Notes: generated by a model from the letters alone, not told the origin. Shown: positions 11,548 to 21,401, counted from the stretch's first letter. The stretch: DNA of 56,073 bases from Thamnocephalis sphaerospora (GCA_003614735.1 KZ992452.1:1-56073), one strand, 5' to 3'. Numbers and translations are program-made.

Positions 11548-11967
11548 ATGCGTCTCTCAGCAGGTCTCCTTGCCGTCCTCGTTGGCGTCAGTGCAGGTGT
11601 GCAGGCCCAGAGCCCAGCGGCCCCCACCCCTGGACAGCTGGAGACCTACACGCTGCCTAACGGTAAGGTGGTGGTGATCTCCACCCAGCCAGCGCCTGTA
11701 GGCGGCTTCCCCAACGTCGTCACTGTCAGCTTTGATGGCAAGCCGTTTACGCCCACGTTCTTGCCCACGTCTGGTGAGGCATCAACGCCAACAGTGGCAA
11801 CGCCAACGGCAACGGCATCGCCCACCACCACAGGCAATACCACCACAGGCAAGGATAGCTCAACGCCGACGGAGAGTGCGTCTGCCGCGAACGCAAATGC
11901 CATCGCCCATTGGCCGGTGATTGGTGTTGTGTTTGGAGCATTTGCCTTGGCTGCTGGACACATGTAA
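11548..11967 (+). CDS. Small secreted GPI-type surface protein (139 aa)
   Basis: The frame is open further upstream, but the ATG at 11548 begins a textbook signal peptide (MRLSAGLLAVLVGVSAGVQAQ, cleavage after about residue 19), so I place the start there. The mature part has a short folded-looking section (LETYTLPNGKVVVIST, VTVSFDGKPFTPTFLP) and then a Thr/Ser/Pro-rich stalk with repeated ATPTATASPTTT-like wording. The C-terminus, PVIGVVFGAFALAAGHM, is hydrophobic, as expected of a GPI-attachment signal, with candidate omega residues in SAANANA. It is probably an O-mannosylated cell-wall or plasma-membrane protein. It is the first of five such genes in tandem. Confidence 0.72.
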   Translation: MRLSAGLLAVLVGVSAGVQAQSPAAPTPGQLETYTLPNGKVVVISTQPAPVGGFPNVVTVSFDGKPFTPTFLPTSGEASTPTVATPTATASPTTTGNTTTGKDSSTPTESASAANANAIAHWPVIGVVFGAFALAAGHM

Positions 11968-12492
11968 CCGGTTGAGGACTAGTTCGACTGGCCTGTCGCA
12001 TCATCCCGACCAAGCCGTACACCCTGCGCCTACCGGTGCGCGAATACCAGTCTATTCTGGTAGCGGTGCGGACGGCGTTTCGGCCTGCATCGCGTGCCAT
12101 CACGGTAGTCGGCATGATCAACGGTAGCAAGATGACCAAGATGTGGTCTTCTCTTTTTCTGCAGGCAGACGACTAATACGCTGTATCAAACACTAAACAG
12201 ATTAATCCCGTCATAAATAGCATGCAGGTGGTCTCGTCGGGTACCTACTTGTTTTTGCCGCGTCCGCAGAACTTAGCTTATGCGTGCATGGTTGATGTCT
12301 AACGCATATGCAGGTCGTTGAAACGCGCTTGAGCTTGCAAGCCCCGCGCTAGCACCAACAAGCTATAAGTCACTAACGCGACCGTGCTTGCCCTAACATG
12401 CGCTCACCCTTTGTCATCAGCTCATCGTATTGCTTACCGTGGCTACCTTTTGTGCTCACTCTTTTGCACTCGCCTCATCCATTCCTTCTTTC
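11968..12492. other. Intergenic between two surface-protein genes
   Basis: This 525-bp spacer shows no coding-like frame. A TATA-like CTATAAGT lies at about 12363-12370, roughly 125 bp before the next ATG. Confidence 0.4.
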
Positions 12493-13329
12493 ATGTCTTT
12501 CCCTACTCGCTTCTTTGCTGTGTTTGCAGCGGCTTCTGTCACCATCGCGGCTGCGCTGGCCGCACCACAGGCGAATGTGACGCCCACTTTTGGTGCAAAT
12601 CCTGCTTCAAACAGCATAGCATCCTCGCTGCTGTCCTTGTCTGTATCGCCACCGGTGTCCGACATTGGCGTTGGCAAAGCGCCCACACCATCTACTCTGC
12701 CCGCTACGAGTATCACTACGACTGAGCTTAGTACGCAACCGAGCACCGTTACACCCAGTGCTTCGGCTAGCACGGCCACGCCCAGTACGTTGGCCAGTAT
12801 TGCCACGCCCAGTTCACAAGCAAGTATCACTTTACCCAGCACTCCAACGGGTACAACCACGTCCAACAACGATGCCACACCGGTACCTTCTAGCACATCG
12901 ACCGCCATTGCATCATCACCGTCGCCATCGCCATCGCCATCGTCATCATCAGGCACTAGTGCGTCAGCGTCAGCCAGCGACGCAACCGCCTCGGCGTCGA
13001 AAACGCTACCGTCTCCACTACAGTCCACCTCGACGGTATCCAGCACAAGCGTAAGCACTACATCGGCGACACGCGCCAGCTCTACGGCAACGCCGACTAG
13101 CACAGAGTCTCTCTGGAACTTTGATAAAAGCACGTCATCTAGCGCTACCAGCACTACCCAGAGTTCGTCGACCCGTCTGCCAGCCCCCAGCTCGCAGGCC
13201 AATCGAATGTCGCCGCCAATCACCGATAACACCATCAACAGTGCAACAGGTCGACTCGCCGTCGGCGGCCTGGGTAGTGCTCTGTTGGCGTCTGTAATGG
13301 CAGTGATAGGCATGCTGCGTTTCCTCTAA
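12493..13329 (+). CDS. Ser/Thr-rich GPI-type surface protein (278 aa)
   Basis: The start at 12493 is chosen because it opens a signal peptide (MSFPTRFFAVFAAASV, cleavage near ALAAPQ); the frame is open 63 nt further upstream. Residues 30-240 are almost entirely Ser, Thr, Ala and Pro, with degenerate repeats of a TPSxxASxA type (around 12760-12850) and a run of SPSPSPSPSSSS. Such regions carry dense O-mannosylation in fungal walls. The C-terminal 20 residues (GLGSALLASVMAVIGMLRFL) form a hydrophobic GPI-type tail. It is the longest member of the local family and is likely a cell-wall mannoprotein. The antisense frame over the same span is open only because of the repetitive codons. Confidence 0.75.
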   Translation: MSFPTRFFAVFAAASVTIAAALAAPQANVTPTFGANPASNSIASSLLSLSVSPPVSDIGVGKAPTPSTLPATSITTTELSTQPSTVTPSASASTATPSTLASIATPSSQASITLPSTPTGTTTSNNDATPVPSSTSTAIASSPSPSPSPSSSSGTSASASASDATASASKTLPSPLQSTSTVSSTSVSTTSATRASSTATPTSTESLWNFDKSTSSSATSTTQSSSTRLPAPSSQANRMSPPITDNTINSATGRLAVGGLGSALLASVMAVIGMLRFL

Positions 13330-13729
13330 AACACCACACCGTTATACGTGTTCAATTTTGCCACCTTCTATTACATTGTATCGTAGTAAAACAAAGCGCT
13401 ACTTACACTTATACGTGGGCTCATACTGCGTTTCGTTGCTGCTGGGGTTGAGAAAGTGGTGCGCGCTAAACGACGTTTTGCCTTTGTGATATGTCACCGT
13501 GCCCCTCGTCCTTTGCATTGATGCCATCCTAGTCCCAATAATAGCACCAAGCGATGCTTCCAGCAAAGGCGTATGCATATGGTTCGGGTACGTAGTGCAA
13601 GCGGTAGGGTGCAAGATATATAAGCTGGCACGCAATGGCACACCATGCCATCGCATTCTCCATCTCACGTCTACTCATTGCATCTACCTCTTTTGTCTGC
13701 CGGCAGTAAACCCAACCATCAGCATCACC
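13330..13729. other. Intergenic with strong TATA box
   Basis: This 400-bp spacer holds the 3' end of the preceding gene and the promoter of the Ala-rich gene. The only notable element is the TATA box at 13616-13624. Confidence 0.4.
13616..13624 (+). promoter_or_regulatory. TATA box (ATATATAAG) of the Ala-rich surface-protein gene
   Basis: A perfect TATA element lies 106 bp upstream of the ATG at 13730. Similar elements precede several other surface-protein genes here, but not the intron-rich housekeeping genes. Confidence 0.65.
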
Positions 13730-14092
13730 ATGCGCGTCTCCACTACCACGCTGCTGGCCATCGTCGTTGCATTTGCTGCCACCACCGTTTCTGCTGCGTT
13801 GGACGACGCAAGCAGCGCTGCAAGCAGTGCCGCAAGCAGTGCTACCAATCTCGCAAGCAGTGTTGTAAACAGTGCTACAAGTGCCGCAAGCACCGCCGCA
13901 AGCAATGCTGCAAGCAACGCTGCAAGTGCCGCTACAAATGCTGCAAGCGCCGCTACAAATGCTGCAAGCGCCGCTACAAATGCCATCAAGAACTCGGCTG
14001 CATCCGTCACAGTAAGCGAAGTGCACGTACACAATTCCATGGCTGGTGCGGCTGTCGTGGCCGCCGTTGCCATCACCGGCTGGTTCGCCTAG
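13730..14092 (+). CDS. Alanine-rich repeat GPI-type surface protein (120 aa)
   Basis: The ATG at 13730 starts a clear signal peptide (MRVSTTTLLAIVVAFAATTVSA). The mature region is about half alanine, built on degenerate ASSAASS / AASNAAS / AASAATN units; the last three are near-perfect 21-nt DNA repeats. The heptad spacing would allow one face of an alanine helix to carry Thr/Asn/Ser. After the repeats, SVTVSEVHVHNSMAGAAVV leads into a hydrophobic tail ending ITGWFA, very similar to the ends of the genes at 14922 and 15361. It is probably a GPI-anchored wall protein. The Ala/Thr/Asn helix recalls alanine-rich antifreeze peptides in composition only; a function cannot be inferred from that. 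Confidence 0.75.
   Translation: MRVSTTTLLAIVVAFAATTVSAALDDASSAASSAASSATNLASSVVNSATSAASTAASNAASNAASAATNAASAATNAASAATNAIKNSAASVTVSEVHVHNSMAGAAVVAAVAITGWFA
13919..13981 (+). repeat. Three tandem 21-nt units encoding an Ala-rich heptad
   Basis: Units start at 13919, 13940 and 13961. The last two are identical, and the first differs by one base. Each encodes AASAATN. Older, more diverged copies precede them. Confidence 0.9.
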
Positions 14093-14921
14093 GCTGTACA
14101 CCACCAAGACCCGCATCAACCGGGTCTGAGCATATTTTATTCATTAAATTACTTTGCTTACGGCCGAGTATCCCACTGATCTATACCAAATGTTTGTAAA
14201 CTTTGGGCGTTGGGCGCCCCAGCTTAAATTAGCATCTTACCTGTTGGCGAACAGGAGAAAGCCATGAAATGGCTGGAATTGACCGATATGTTGCCGAGTA
14301 AGCTTGCTCCTCTTGCCGATATTAAGCCAAGATTTGCGACGGGCGAGACTCGTATCCAGAACCAAATAGCGCGCTGATCAAGCGTCTTCCCCTTCATTCG
14401 TATTGCATGTCCTTTGCTATGCCAAGACCAGCTCGGTAGCTAATGGCGAAACAGAACACGTGCGTAGGTCAAGGGGCCATTCGTCAAGAAAGGGGTCTGC
14501 TGATCAGCACCGATGGCATATCGGCCTCTCGCTAAGGGGCGTTGCCAATACATTTACGCGTGCTCCACAACCACTTGCTTGTTCCTGCCACGATGTGCTC
14601 GCATCTCTGCGTCCATGTCCTTGCGTTACAGGGGCCTTACACTATCCGTTCTGTTATTGTTTAATCATGTGGCTAACACCCTATGTCAAGCCAACGCGCT
14701 ACATAAGACTGCGCTACGACATGCTCGTCTGCAATCGGACGCATTAGATACTGCCCCAGTCCCTCCCTCGCCTTGCCCCTTTCAGTCATTCTGTGCCGGC
14801 CAAGGCTCACACCTCAGCCGACCCTCACTTGGGTCGATTGCGAGCCGCACTTTTATCCGCTACGTGCCACCTTACTCCATATCTTTACATCAAACTATTT
14901 CCAGCAACCTTTGCCAGCAGA
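14093..14921. other. Intergenic, no gene seen
   Basis: The 829-bp spacer between two surface-protein genes has open frames on the plus strand (for example 14403-14747), but they show no signal peptide, family motif or consistent codon bias. TTTATTCATTAAA near 14138 may serve 3' processing of the preceding gene. Confidence 0.4.
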
Positions 14922-15251
14922 ATGCGTACTATCCCTGTTGTCGTCGCCGTGGCCGCGCTGGTATCCATTGGCCTACCGGAATCCGTGTTGGCGCAAACGC
15001 CCACAATTCCCTCGATTGTTCCAACTAATCTACCCGACGATGTCCGAAGCTCATTCTCGTCACTGACCAGTAGAATTATGTCGTCAATCGATTCGGAAAC
15101 TTCAACCAGGACGACGTCCACGACAACCTTAAGAAACACCAGCACAGCCACGCCTGTCAGCTTGGCCTCTGCTCCGGTAGAGGTGCACGGCATTACCACG
15201 GGTGTGGTTGCCGCTGCCGCCATGCTGCTGACAGGCTGGTTCATCTATTAA
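14922..15251 (+). CDS. Small secreted GPI-type surface protein (109 aa)
   Basis: The ATG at 14922 opens a signal peptide (MRTIPVVVAVAALVSIGLPE, cleavage near VLAQTP). A 60-residue Ser/Thr-rich stalk follows, with SSFSSLTSRIMSSID and TSTRTTSTTTLRN stretches. The C-terminus, SAPVEVHGITTGVVAAAAML then LTGWFIY, is a GPI-type hydrophobic tail sharing the VHxxxxGxxxAA...TGWF pattern with the Ala-rich gene upstream. This supports common descent. The longer open frame upstream (from 14793) is not needed. The next gene starts only 110 bp after its stop. Confidence 0.72.
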   Translation: MRTIPVVVAVAALVSIGLPESVLAQTPTIPSIVPTNLPDDVRSSFSSLTSRIMSSIDSETSTRTTSTTTLRNTSTATPVSLASAPVEVHGITTGVVAAAAMLLTGWFIY

Positions 15252-15360
15252 GTCTCATGGGCCGCGGAGGATCGTCGCTGTGTGATTTAAATGGCAGGCA
15301 CCTGCAATAAACTTGTACCGCCAATCTCTTTCCAGTATACTCGCCGTACCCGCCTTGAGC

Positions 15361-15756
15361 ATGCAGACCACCACCGCTCTTACCCTGCTTATCGTCGCCC
15401 TCGCCGCCGCTGTGTCGGCGCAGCAGCCGTCACCTTCGCCGTCGCCGTCGCTATCGTTGGACCCCTCCAAGCTGAGCGACGCAATCTCGTCCATTTCGTC
15501 ATCCCTGTCGAATTCCCCTGGCTCCCCCACCAGCCTTCCAACCTCCATCAACCTGCCCACCGGCACGTCGTCAGCGAGCGACAAGAGCTCATCAACCGAA
15601 ACCAGCAGCGGCAGCAGCAAGTCGAGCACCAGCACCCCAAAGCCGACCGGATCGACTGTCGATGCGGACAGCGCCGCTGGAGAACTGCGTGCAAGCCATG
15701 CTCTGACAGGTGCAGCTGTGGTTGCAGGCGCAGTGCTGGCCGGTTATCTCGTCTAG
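15361..15756 (+). CDS. Ser-rich GPI-type surface protein (131 aa)
   Basis: The start at 15361 gives MQTTTALTLLIVALAAAVSA as signal peptide with cleavage before QQPSPSPSPS. The body is Ser/Pro-rich with one hydrophobic-spaced segment (LDPSKLSDAISSISSSLS) that may be an amphipathic helix. It ends in a long SSTETSSGSSKSSTSTPK stalk. The tail, LRASHALTGAAVVAGAVLAG then YLV, is of the GPI type and resembles the tails of the two genes before it. CAATAAAC occurs shortly after the stop (about 15788). It converges on the SWIM-RING gene. Confidence 0.75.
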   Translation: MQTTTALTLLIVALAAAVSAQQPSPSPSPSLSLDPSKLSDAISSISSSLSNSPGSPTSLPTSINLPTGTSSASDKSSSTETSSGSSKSSTSTPKPTGSTVDADSAAGELRASHALTGAAVVAGAVLAGYLV

Positions 15757-15957
15757 TTCACTGTCGAGTAATGCCAGTTTACATACACCAATAAACGGCA
15801 GGTTGTGCTGCACTGGGCTTCTAGATAATGCACTCGCGCATTTTACCAACCAACTAGACCAGAGGAATACGATGTATTGCGTTGTTTGACAGTGTAACCC
15901 GCGCGAGAAGGGTGCCACGCAAGCGTCCATTATGCAGTCTATACCGCTGCCCGGCGC

Positions 15958-17230
15958 TTATATACCGCCAAGATTCACATAGGTGTGGTAAAAGCCGGTG
16001 GTTTGTTTCCTGGGCTTTGCCAGCTGCGGCTGGTCGGCGGTTTTCCATGGTGCGCGACAGTGCACGCAGGTAACCTCGCCGCCGCGTGCTACGCTGCGCC
16101 ACCGCTCAAAGCACGCTGCATGCAAATTGATACCGCATGCAGCACGACACCAAACAATTCCGGCCTTGTCGTTCGGCAGTAGCTCATCATAGCAAATGGG
16201 ACAGTCGCCTTCAATGGGTCGCTGCGCCACGCCATCTTTGACGGCCGGCTCCTTAGAGTCGGCAGCAGCGCCATCCGTCACCAGATCTGGCTCGTTTTGT
16301 ATGCCGTGAATGCGATTGAACTCACGACGTACAGCAGCACTGGCCTAATGTCGATAGCGCAGAGTAAGTCGCCGATAGCAAGTCAGCCACTTTTGTGTGC
16401 ATGCTCACACACGCGACATTACCATGAAGGGGTGGCCCTGTGTTCTATTGGCGTATATCTGACGGAGCTCCGAGGGCAGTAGCGCTCTTTGCCAGATAAC
16501 TGGGTCGTTAGCCGAGCGGCGCAGCACCTTGAGCATGACAAACAGCTGAATTTGGCGATGCAGTAAGCCATCTAATCGTAAAGCCACCGCCTTTAAGCGG
16601 ATGTCCATCTTACCAGGTGCTTGCATGGACTGTCCACATGCCGTCTCCGATCGGGACAGGTGCAGCTGGGAATTTCGCCAATGGTGACTTTGTAAACCTG
16701 ATGCAAAGACAGCCATCGTCAGCTTATAGCACGCATACTGCGCCTGACTGCCGCGCGGACGAGCTTACATTGGAGGTGGAGCCAAGTACGTGAAACACCT
16801 GCTGCAAACCCATCATGTCGTCGCATTTGATTAAATACATGCGCTGGCGAAGCGCGCGCCGAATACGATCAACCACATGCTGTGACGCGGTGGTGATGGT
16901 TGGAAACCGCCGTGCAGGATCCTTGGTCATGTCCTGCTGGTGGGCAGGGCTGGCTTGCGCAGCATCTTTGTCGACTGGTGTGCTCGTTGCCTGCTGAGCC
17001 TTGGACCGCTTCGGCTCTTGGACTTTTTTTTGAATCTTCCGAGTGGCTTTGGTGGCTTTTTGTTTGCGCTGTCTGCCCTTGTCGCTGTCACTAGCCGGTT
17101 GTTTTCGTTTGCTTGCTGCCTTTAGCTGCTCTGGCGGCTGCCTGCTCTCAGCTGCAGACTGTTTATCTTTCTCTTTGATAGCAGCAACGCGCCTGCTACG
17201 GCGCACACAGCTGGCATTGGTCTCCGTCAT
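15958..17230 (-). CDS. SWIM and RING zinc-finger protein, probable ubiquitin ligase
   Basis: Four exons (16769-17230, 16614-16697, 16423-16545, 15958-16344) give 351 residues with all introns in phase. Residues 1-105 are basic, with Lys/Arg-rich stretches fit for nuclear targeting. The SWIM finger spans exons 1-2: FHVLGSTSNVYKVTIG, then CTCPDRRRHVDSPCKH (CxC...CxH). It is followed by LKVLRRSANDPVIWQRALL and SELRQIY, typical of this fungal family and of MEX/ZSWIM2. The C-terminus is a RING finger starting CPICYDELLPND, with CGINLHAACFERW and CVHCRAPW completing the ligands. Such proteins act as E3 ubiquitin ligases; substrates are unknown. The start is the ATG at 17230, although the frame is open upstream. 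Confidence 0.85.
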
Positions 17231-17704
17231 GACAGCTGCTGGGCAGAATGACGCAGGTTTTGACGGTAGACTGACGGTGACGATAGGACAGCGGACAAGC
17301 AGAATGCAAGCATAGTCTGCCGCAGCAAATGGCGGGCAAACGCGTTCAAGTAGCCCAGGCGGCTTGACCTGAGTCACTTTGTATGAGTTCAATGTGACGT
17401 GCTTTCGACACCATGGCAGCGAACCAGCTGGCTCTATTTTTGGCCAACACTCACCCACGACCCCGTCCGCTGCCCTTCTCTGCGAACTCACTGTTCTCTT
17501 GCCCCAACTGCCACCGTCACTGTCAGCATTCTCGACAGCCGTTCTACGGTGCATGCGTAGTCTGCGTACTCGTCTTTTTCCCTGTTACGCCAACGATTAG
17601 CCGCGTTTGCTGCTGCTACTGCTGCAATCTTGCCACGTTTGTTACATACCTTCTACTACGTTGTAGTGCCGTGCGTGTGACCGTACGGTGTAGGCTGCGC
17701 ACCA
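17231..17704. promoter_or_regulatory. Divergent promoter region between SWIM-RING and LMBD1 genes
   Basis: This 474-bp spacer serves two divergent genes. Open frames in it are extensions of neighbours; no TATA box is obvious. Confidence 0.4.
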
Positions 17705-19951
17705 ATGGAGTACGGCCTGCTCATCTGGCTAGAGGTCGTTGGCGCAGTCCTAGTGCTAGCGCTGCTCTGCACCGCTTTCACCAAGTACTATCAGGACCCG
17801 GCCGAATCTGAGCCGCTGGTCACTACCGTTACCGTAATTGGCCTAACCTTTTGTCTATGCATCCTGACCCTGGCACCGCTGGATATCTATCTTGTCTCTT
17901 CCACCGTCGACCAAGCCACCGGGCTTAAACGGCCATGGGCAACACCGGAGCGCATTGAGGAGTTTACAAGCGCCTTGGCCATCACCTACTATGGTAGGCC
18001 TCAAATGGCAGACCACGACGGGGTTAAGTTGCGCAAGACTGACGATCGCGACATGCGCTTTACACAGGCTTTTTTATTAGCATCGTGGTGCTATGCTTTG
18101 TCGTCATCCCGTTCGCCTACTTTTACTTTGAGGAGCTGGAGCTGGATCGGCCGACACAGCAGGTAGGCGTGACCGGGAGGACCCCTGAAAACCGCTTCAG
18201 CTGATCTCAAACATGCATTGGAGCAGCGTGCTGCAGGTGCTGCCAAGTACACGCTTTTTACAGTATCCATCGCAACTATCCTGCTCATCTGCGGCATGGT
18301 ATTGCGGCCCAAGTTGAATGGCGAGAATCCGCGTATGGACTTTGAATGGTTTAGGAAGCTGCTGCTAGCCAACGGTATGACGACGTAGCGCACTAGACAA
18401 GGGGCGGATAGGTGCGCAGAGCGACTTATATCACACTCGACTAGGCGGCGTCAAAGCCATTACGTTTGTCGTGGCGGTGTTGATTCTAGGCGGCATGTTT
18501 TCGTTTGTTAGCCACACGGTGAGTGCTTGCGTGCGGTCCTGGGCGCGGCTCCACAGACTGCTGATCGCGGGGCATTGTGGGCACGACACACACGCGCCAC
18601 ACCATGAAAGGCATACGGCATGTCGGTGCTGCCTATCAAGCTGCTTCGTGGGCGGCGCCTTCGTCAGCGTGCCCAACGAGAAACGCAGGCGGCGATAGAG
18701 CGCATACGCATTCGCCGGCGCACCATCCAGAGCAAGTATGAAAATGCGGCCCGGCCTGCATCGGCACGCGATAGCCGCATTCTAGAGGATTTGGAGCAAC
18801 GAGAATTGTACGTGACTTGCACACGACACGTGCATGATGTAACATTGCTAACCGCACGCACAGGGATCTGGCGCGCCGTGCAACGCATTTGAGCCATGGC
18901 GATGGCGTATTTGCGATTGTTCCGCGGCTCCTGCGCCCGCTTGAAATACTGGGCGGCATTGTTAGCCTTTGTCTTAGTTTGACACTGGTTGCGTCGGTTC
19001 TTCTCACCTGGTGAGACAGCACCGGCTGATCGTGGGCCTACCGGCGGAGCCTAACCCGAGCTGTATGCTGTAGCATCGACAAGGTCAAGCACTCGGTTTG
19101 CGGGCAGGACTGCGGCTACGTCCTTAGCCACCCTGAATGGTTCAACCCCGTGAACGTGATTCTGCTCTACCTATCCGAGGTATGTGCTGTCTTGCATAGC
19201 GGTTATCCGACCGCATATCTGATGCAGATCCCATGCGTCTGCTCTGTTGCGCCTGCAGCACTTTCCGCTTGACTATATTTTCGTGGTTGCCATTACCCTC
19301 TACTTTTTCGCCGCCACTGCAGCAGGACTAGTGCAGTCGGGCATCCGCTTCCTTTGGGTACACCTGTATCAAATCAAGGCGCACCGTACCGCGCCCCAGG
19401 GACTGTTGCTGGCTTCCATCATTCTAATGCTGTCGTTGTTGGCGCTCAACTACACCATGACCACAGTTGTGGCGCCGCAGTATGCACACTTTGGCAGCCA
19501 ATTATATGTATGTGGCGATGAGCGTTTTTGGATCGGAAGCCGCGCGTGCTAACCCGCTGCCTGCAGTGCAACCATACCATCTCTCCAGGCGTGCGTGACT
19601 GTAGCCAGTATCCGCAGCTAATAGTTCCCTGTGACATCGAAGGTCCGCCTGGTAAGCACACGGGTAAACGGTGATAGGTCGGTTCTGTAATGCAATTAAC
19701 GCTGCTTCTATCGACACGCAAAACAATTGCACCATGCAGAGATTTGCACGCCCACGGTGCTTTCCACGTTCATTTATCGAATCCTCGTCAACTTGCCGGC
19801 CATGGGTACCCTGTTCTTTGACGCACAATGGGTGTTTGTCGGCATTTTCTTTATAGGCCTGCTGTACTATTCGATACGCGAGGGCAGCGGTTGCTGCCGT
19901 GCCGATGCTCGACGCGAAGGCGAGGAGGAAAGCCTGCTTGGAGATGCATAG
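17705..19951 (+). CDS. LMBD1: LMBD1-type lysosomal/vacuolar cobalamin transporter
   Basis: Ten exons: 17705-17993, 18068-18162, 18227-18374, 18445-18518, 18611-18807, 18864-19010, 19074-19179, 19259-19507, 19567-19651 and 19740-19951. They give 533 residues, the usual LMBD1 length, with every phase agreeing. The family wording is clear: APLDIYLVSSTVDQATGLKR, WATPERIEEF, FVVIPFAYFYFEE, an exposed basic loop (LRGRRLRQRAQRET) and a tail of several membrane spans. About nine membrane segments can be counted. LMBRD1 in animals exports cobalamin from the lysosome, working with ABCD4; fungal orthologues are assumed to do the same at the vacuole. A less likely alternative is another LMBR1-like membrane receptor. 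Confidence 0.9.
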
Positions 19952-20238
19952 ATCGTCATTGTACATATGCGAGGCCACCACTGCGGCGTCTTTGCGATTT
20001 TCTAGGTATATACAGCAACAACTGGACCCGAAGCCAGCTATTTGTCATTGTAGTCCTCATCCCTACCGACAGTCTGTAACAGTAGTAAAGCGTTATGTTT
20101 ATAACCATTGTGTTGTGCATGGCGGCTTGGGCCAAACTGCCTTGCACAGGCGGCAGCGCCACCACACCGGTGCAAGCAGCATCAGTCATCATGTGGACCG
20201 CCCTTGCGCTTGATGAATGGCTTTTGGCATATCGGCAC
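19952..20238. other. Convergent intergenic region
   Basis: This 287-bp spacer lies between the LMBD1 stop and the stop of a minus-strand surface-protein gene. It would hold two 3' ends; I see no gene. Confidence 0.4.
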
Positions 20239-20640
20239 CTAAAGCAGTCTGGCGGCTGCCGGCAGAGCAACAACCATTGCTAGACCTGCAGCGAGAGCGC
20301 CCTGATAATTTTGCACCTCGAGACCACCGGCGCTGGAATCGGTAGGTTCTTCGGTCGGTGTGCTCTTGGTGGACGTTGTGCTTGAAGAGGTGGTTGACGT
20401 ACTGCTGGTGCTAGTGCTAGTGCTGCTGCTCGTGTGCGACGTAGCCGTCGTGTTGGCAGAGGTAGGCACCGTGGCATTGGCCGAAGTTGATCCGGACGTG
20501 GCTGGCAAAGTGCCGCTGGTGGTGGATGCAGACGTGCTTGGCAAAAGCACCTCATCATCAATCGATGTCTGCGCGACCACAGTGCTGGAAACCAGCAGCG
20601 CCAGCGCAGCAAAATACACAAGGCGGCGTGTCGAGTACAT
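20239..20640 (-). CDS. Ser/Thr-rich GPI-type surface protein (133 aa)
   Basis: The protein begins MYSTRRLVYFAALALLVSST, a signal peptide with cleavage near VVAQTS. A stalk of about 75 residues is nearly all Ser and Thr (for example SSSTSTSTSSTSTTSSSTTS) with two or three N-glycosylation sites (NAT, NTT). The C-terminus, LAAGLAMVVALPAAARLL, is hydrophobic and fits a GPI signal, with an omega candidate in DSSAGG. It is the first minus-strand member of the surface-protein family, downstream of and convergent with LMBD1. Confidence 0.72.
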   Translation of the reverse strand: MYSTRRLVYFAALALLVSSTVVAQTSIDDEVLLPSTSASTTSGTLPATSGSTSANATVPTSANTTATSHTSSSTSTSTSSTSTTSSSTTSTKSTPTEEPTDSSAGGLEVQNYQGALAAGLAMVVALPAAARLL

Positions 20641-20987
20641 GGCGTGGTATACAATGGCGTTCGCGCGTCAACGGCAGAGGGAAAAGCAGCGCAAGAGTCT
20701 CGATGCGACTAAAGAAATGAGTGAGAGAAACGATGCGCCGTGCGGAAGATCAGGGCGTCTTTTATGGTGCGGCCGCATAGACGGTGCGCGACGAAACCTT
20801 ACGCGCAGAAATGTTGTGCGCAAGTTTCGCCGCTAGTCAGCAGAAATCTCGCGATCGCTGCGTCACCGCGGTATCAGACCACTGAGAACAGCGTTAGACG
20901 ACCTGCTATCAGTGCTCTACAGGTCCTTTCGCTGTGTTGATACCATTGACACGGCGTCTTACGGCATGGTTCCGCTTTAGCGATGTG
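20641..20987. other. Intergenic upstream of a surface-protein gene
   Basis: This 347-bp spacer holds the promoter of the gene ending at 20239. There is no strong TATA box; GGTATACAATGG (about 20645) is the nearest AT-rich element. No extra gene is seen. Confidence 0.35.
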
Positions 20988-21342
20988 TTAGCTACGCGCA
21001 GTGCACTTTGCGAGTAGCACGGCAAATTGGATGATAGCAGCAAGAACAATAGCTCGATTGGTGGGTGAGAAAATGTGTCTATTTGGCTTGCCGAGGGCAA
21101 ATGACGACAAAATCACGACAAGCCAGGCCTCTGCAGGCGATGGCAGCAGCGATCGGGCATCATAGGCGCATACATGCACGTAAAAATAGGTCATGCCAAA
21201 AGGTGTCACGTTTCTGGTAGCATAGCCATATTGGCCGACCGGAACGTGAAACAGAAACCAAAAAAGCACTTGTTCAGGACCCTGAAATCCCGACCGTAGT
21301 CGTCACCATTGCGTGGCTCACCGTCCACAATAGAACCAACAT
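20988..21342 (-). CDS. Possible small multi-span membrane protein (two-exon model)
   Basis: Exon 2 (20988-21281) is coding-like. Its reading frame is hydrophobic with ordered aromatic residues (VLFWFLFHVPVGQYGY, FGMTYFYVHVCAYDA, AWLVVILSSFAL, AIVLAAIIQFAVLLA), suggesting three or four membrane segments, and it ends with TAA. A tiny first exon at 21322-21342 (ATG, MLVLLWT) joined by a 40-nt GT-AG intron gives an in-phase 104-residue protein. I do not recognise the family. Alternatively this is one surviving exon of a larger gene. It lies just 59 bp from the stop of the next surface-protein gene. Confidence 0.4.
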
Positions 21343-21401
21343 GGTGTGTATCTGGTAAGCTCAGTAAAATGTTTACTTGAGTGCAGCTCCCCACACAGCA
21401 C

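Noticed and set aside
12456-13313. 285-codon antisense frame across the Ser/Thr-rich gene
   Set aside because: Mirror of repetitive Ser/Thr codons (reads as Asp/Val/Gly). The sense strand has the signal peptide and GPI tail.
11548-15756. The five plus-strand surface genes as an operon
   Set aside because: Spacers are about 110 to 830 bp, at least one gene has its own TATA box and the host is eukaryotic; independent transcription is the simpler reading.
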